From Nymphaea colorata (taxonomy: Eukaryota > Streptophyta > Magnoliopsida > Nymphaeales > Nymphaeaceae): a DNA stretch of 64,000 nt. The notes under the pieces were generated by a model. That model did not search any database, was not told the origin of the DNA, and saw only the letters and a program-made list of their open reading frames with translations. Shown here piece by piece: positions 62,249 to 64,000 of the stretch (positions are counted from its first letter, which is position 1; every line of letters starts with the position of its first letter). Where the stretch lies: NCBI RefSeq assembly GCF_008831285.2, contig NC_045147.1:14486854-14550853 (forward strand), in the 5' to 3' direction. The position numbers and the translations under genes are program-made.

Positions 62249-64000
62249 ATGGGGCACAAGAATAGAAGATTCAGAAACTCATCAACCCACAGAGGCCAGC
62301 AATCGTCATCCACCAGGCGCCACTCGCTTCCCCTGTGAGTCGATATCCTCTTAGGACCCTCTTCCTTATTCTCTTTGTTTGTCTTTCTTCGTTCATCATG
62401 GTGGGAGTTATTGCAAACATTCATACTGGTGGTGCTATGCCGTTACGGGGATGAGATGCGAGTTTAATCGGCCAACGACTCACAAATTTGTGTTGATGTT
62501 GTTTTTTGTTAATTGCTAAAATAATCGTTGTTTTGGTTTAAGGCGTAACTGGGTTCTTGTGACTTTGCTTTCTCTCTCAATGTCTATGGGAACTTCATTA
62601 GTTTTGAATTATATATGCTTATCTACAGCACATTTAGTGCCATAAAATTGGCGATGGAACTTTCTGCTGTGAAGGTCGGATAAATCAGTAGATCGGCGGC
62701 TATTTAAAACATCGGAAAAAACTAGTCTAAAAGCGTTGAACTCATTAAGAGCTTGCTTTTGGGGATAATGTAAAACTTGCTTCTCATTTTTAGATAAGAA
62801 ATCGCACTCCTCAAGCATATCTTTTTATTTAATTTCGGCTCGTCTTTGTTGTAGCTTCTTTCTTACTTGGCTGCTGATCGCTGAACACTTGACTCTTCAT
62901 TCATTCATTCATTCGTTCATTCACTTGTTGATCACATTCCTTGCGCATTACCTTCTAACTCTTGCTTCGTAGTTCAGTTACTATAGAAGACCCATCGGAG
63001 CACCAACTTTATGTAAATTGTTGTTGTTGTCTTTGTCTGAAGTTACAGGTTGGTTTTAACCTTAGTGAGTGGAATGCATGGACCTATTTTTGTGTTCTGT
63101 GGATCTCATACTTGTTCTTTCACCCTTTTTCTATTGGTACAGGGAAGAAGAAGAAGACTATGGGAACGCCCAAATTGTGAATGAAGGTAGGAAGTATTTT
63201 TATCATCTTTATTTATGTTTTAGTTTCTATATTTCATGAAAGAACAATACCTTGAGCATCACTTTTTTTTTTATGTTGCCAGTGGTTGCTACAGTTTTAG
63301 CTTGTTCTTCTTTTTATATGTTGGTTATCCAACACCTTGGAGTCAGTAAATAATTGAAAGTATTCCGTGGTACCCATTTATAAACCTTCTTTCTGCCTTT
63401 CTGGGTACACATCACTCTGATGACATGCGGTCTCCTTCTCAAAGTATTTAAATGTGTCGCACAAAATTTACCAGATGACACTTTTTCGATTTCTGTTTGA
63501 CCTGTTTTGTTGTCAGGTTTCTTGATTGCTAGTTGGTTGATCTATTAAGCTGTAGAAACCAAAATTCCTTTTGCAATTGGTTATGAATTGATCTATCTGG
63601 TTGTCAGGTTGCTCAGGTAGGTACTCTAGATGGTTGATCTGTTAAACATTAGAAGCTGAAATTTTCTTTTCCCATCGCCTATGAATACATTTTAAAATTT
63701 CAATGTGTGTCCCAGATACAGTTGCGTGCTCTATTTAGTTGAAAGCTGTATGATATGTTTGATATGTTGGGTGTTAACTTATTGAAGTTTATAGTAGGAA
63801 GGAAACAACTTTGCTTGCTTTTTACAGGTGATATGGATGAACAAACTCCACAACTTCCTAAAATTCCACTTGCTATGTGGGTGCGTATTGAATGCTTAGC
63901 TGGTTAATTGTCTTAATGTTCTCCTAAATTATGGATAGATTGACTTTCTTTATTTATGTTTCTAGGATCTTGGACAATGTGATATCAAAAGATGTACAGG
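62249..64000 (+). CDS. TSR3: TSR3, 18S rRNA aminocarboxypropyltransferase (5' part)
   Basis: TSR3 transfers the aminocarboxypropyl group from S-adenosylmethionine to a hypermodified pseudouridine of 18S rRNA (m1acp3Psi), a late cytoplasmic step of small-subunit maturation. Four exons are visible: 62249-62334, 63143-63186, 63828-63880 and 63966-64000 (cut by the window edge). Borders are GTGAGT/TACAG, GTAGGA/TTACAG and GTGCGT/TCTAG, and the phases agree. The protein starts MGHKNRRFRNSSTHRGQQ, a basic plant-type leader, followed by an acidic LEEEEDYG stretch. It reaches PLAMWDLGQCDIKRCTG, the conserved start of the RLI-like/TSR3 domain. The catalytic domain lies beyond the window. Identity rests on this last motif and the basic MGHK-type start. 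Confidence 0.85.

Noticed and set aside
61872-62354. 160-aa frame overlapping the TSR3 start
   Set aside because: TSR3 exon 1 is read in another frame with a proper donor; the long frame comes from a GC- and CT-rich leader that is open on both strands.
63417-63490. TGATGA near 63417 in a TSR3 intron as a C/D-box snoRNA
   Set aside because: No D box (CTGA) at a suitable distance and no terminal stem.

Overview
The window is nuclear DNA of a flowering plant. Support comes from split genes with GT-AG introns, plant-specific gene families (ankyrin-PGG proteins, prenylated MUB proteins, NT-C2 coiled-coil giants), long AT and CT microsatellites, and many short non-autonomous transposons. I cannot place it further; monocot, eudicot and basal angiosperm all remain open. 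There is no CRISPR, operon or other prokaryotic feature.

Layout. (1) 1-3379 (+): the last two coding exons of VAC14, the scaffold of the PtdIns(3,5)P2 kinase complex. (2) 5658-9388 (-): a complete three-exon ankyrin-repeat/PGG-domain membrane protein of 554 aa. (3) 9.4-23.4 kb: a gene-poor stretch of transposon debris, including two tRNA-derived SINEs with perfect 15- and 18-bp target duplications, several MITEs and long (TA)n tracts. (4) 23730-26599 (+): a complete three-exon MUB gene (membrane-anchored ubiquitin-fold protein, 117 aa, CaaX end CSIL). (5) 27740-42731 (-): an 11-coding-exon gene for a giant NT-C2/coiled-coil protein of 2972 aa. One exon of 7.5 kb carries large internal duplications. 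Its leader probably extends to about 45.2 kb. (6) 45.2-55.2 kb: repeats, two probable LINE 3' ends, foldback elements and a small poly(A) retroposon, with no gene recognised. (7) 55.2-59.0 kb: a tandem segmental duplication, each copy with one small intronless gene (80 and 84 aa, -) of unknown function and conserved TATA and G-box sites. (8) 62249-64000 (+): the first four exons of TSR3, the 18S rRNA aminocarboxypropyltransferase, running off the right edge.

The genes are unrelated housekeeping or membrane-trafficking-type genes, not a cluster. MUB and the coiled-coil gene converge tail to tail. The most unusual content is the repeat-expanded coiled-coil protein, the duplicated small-gene block, and the well-preserved short retroposon and MITE insertions. 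All exon joins were made by hand from splice sites, reading frame and recalled family resemblance. No database or transcript evidence was available.
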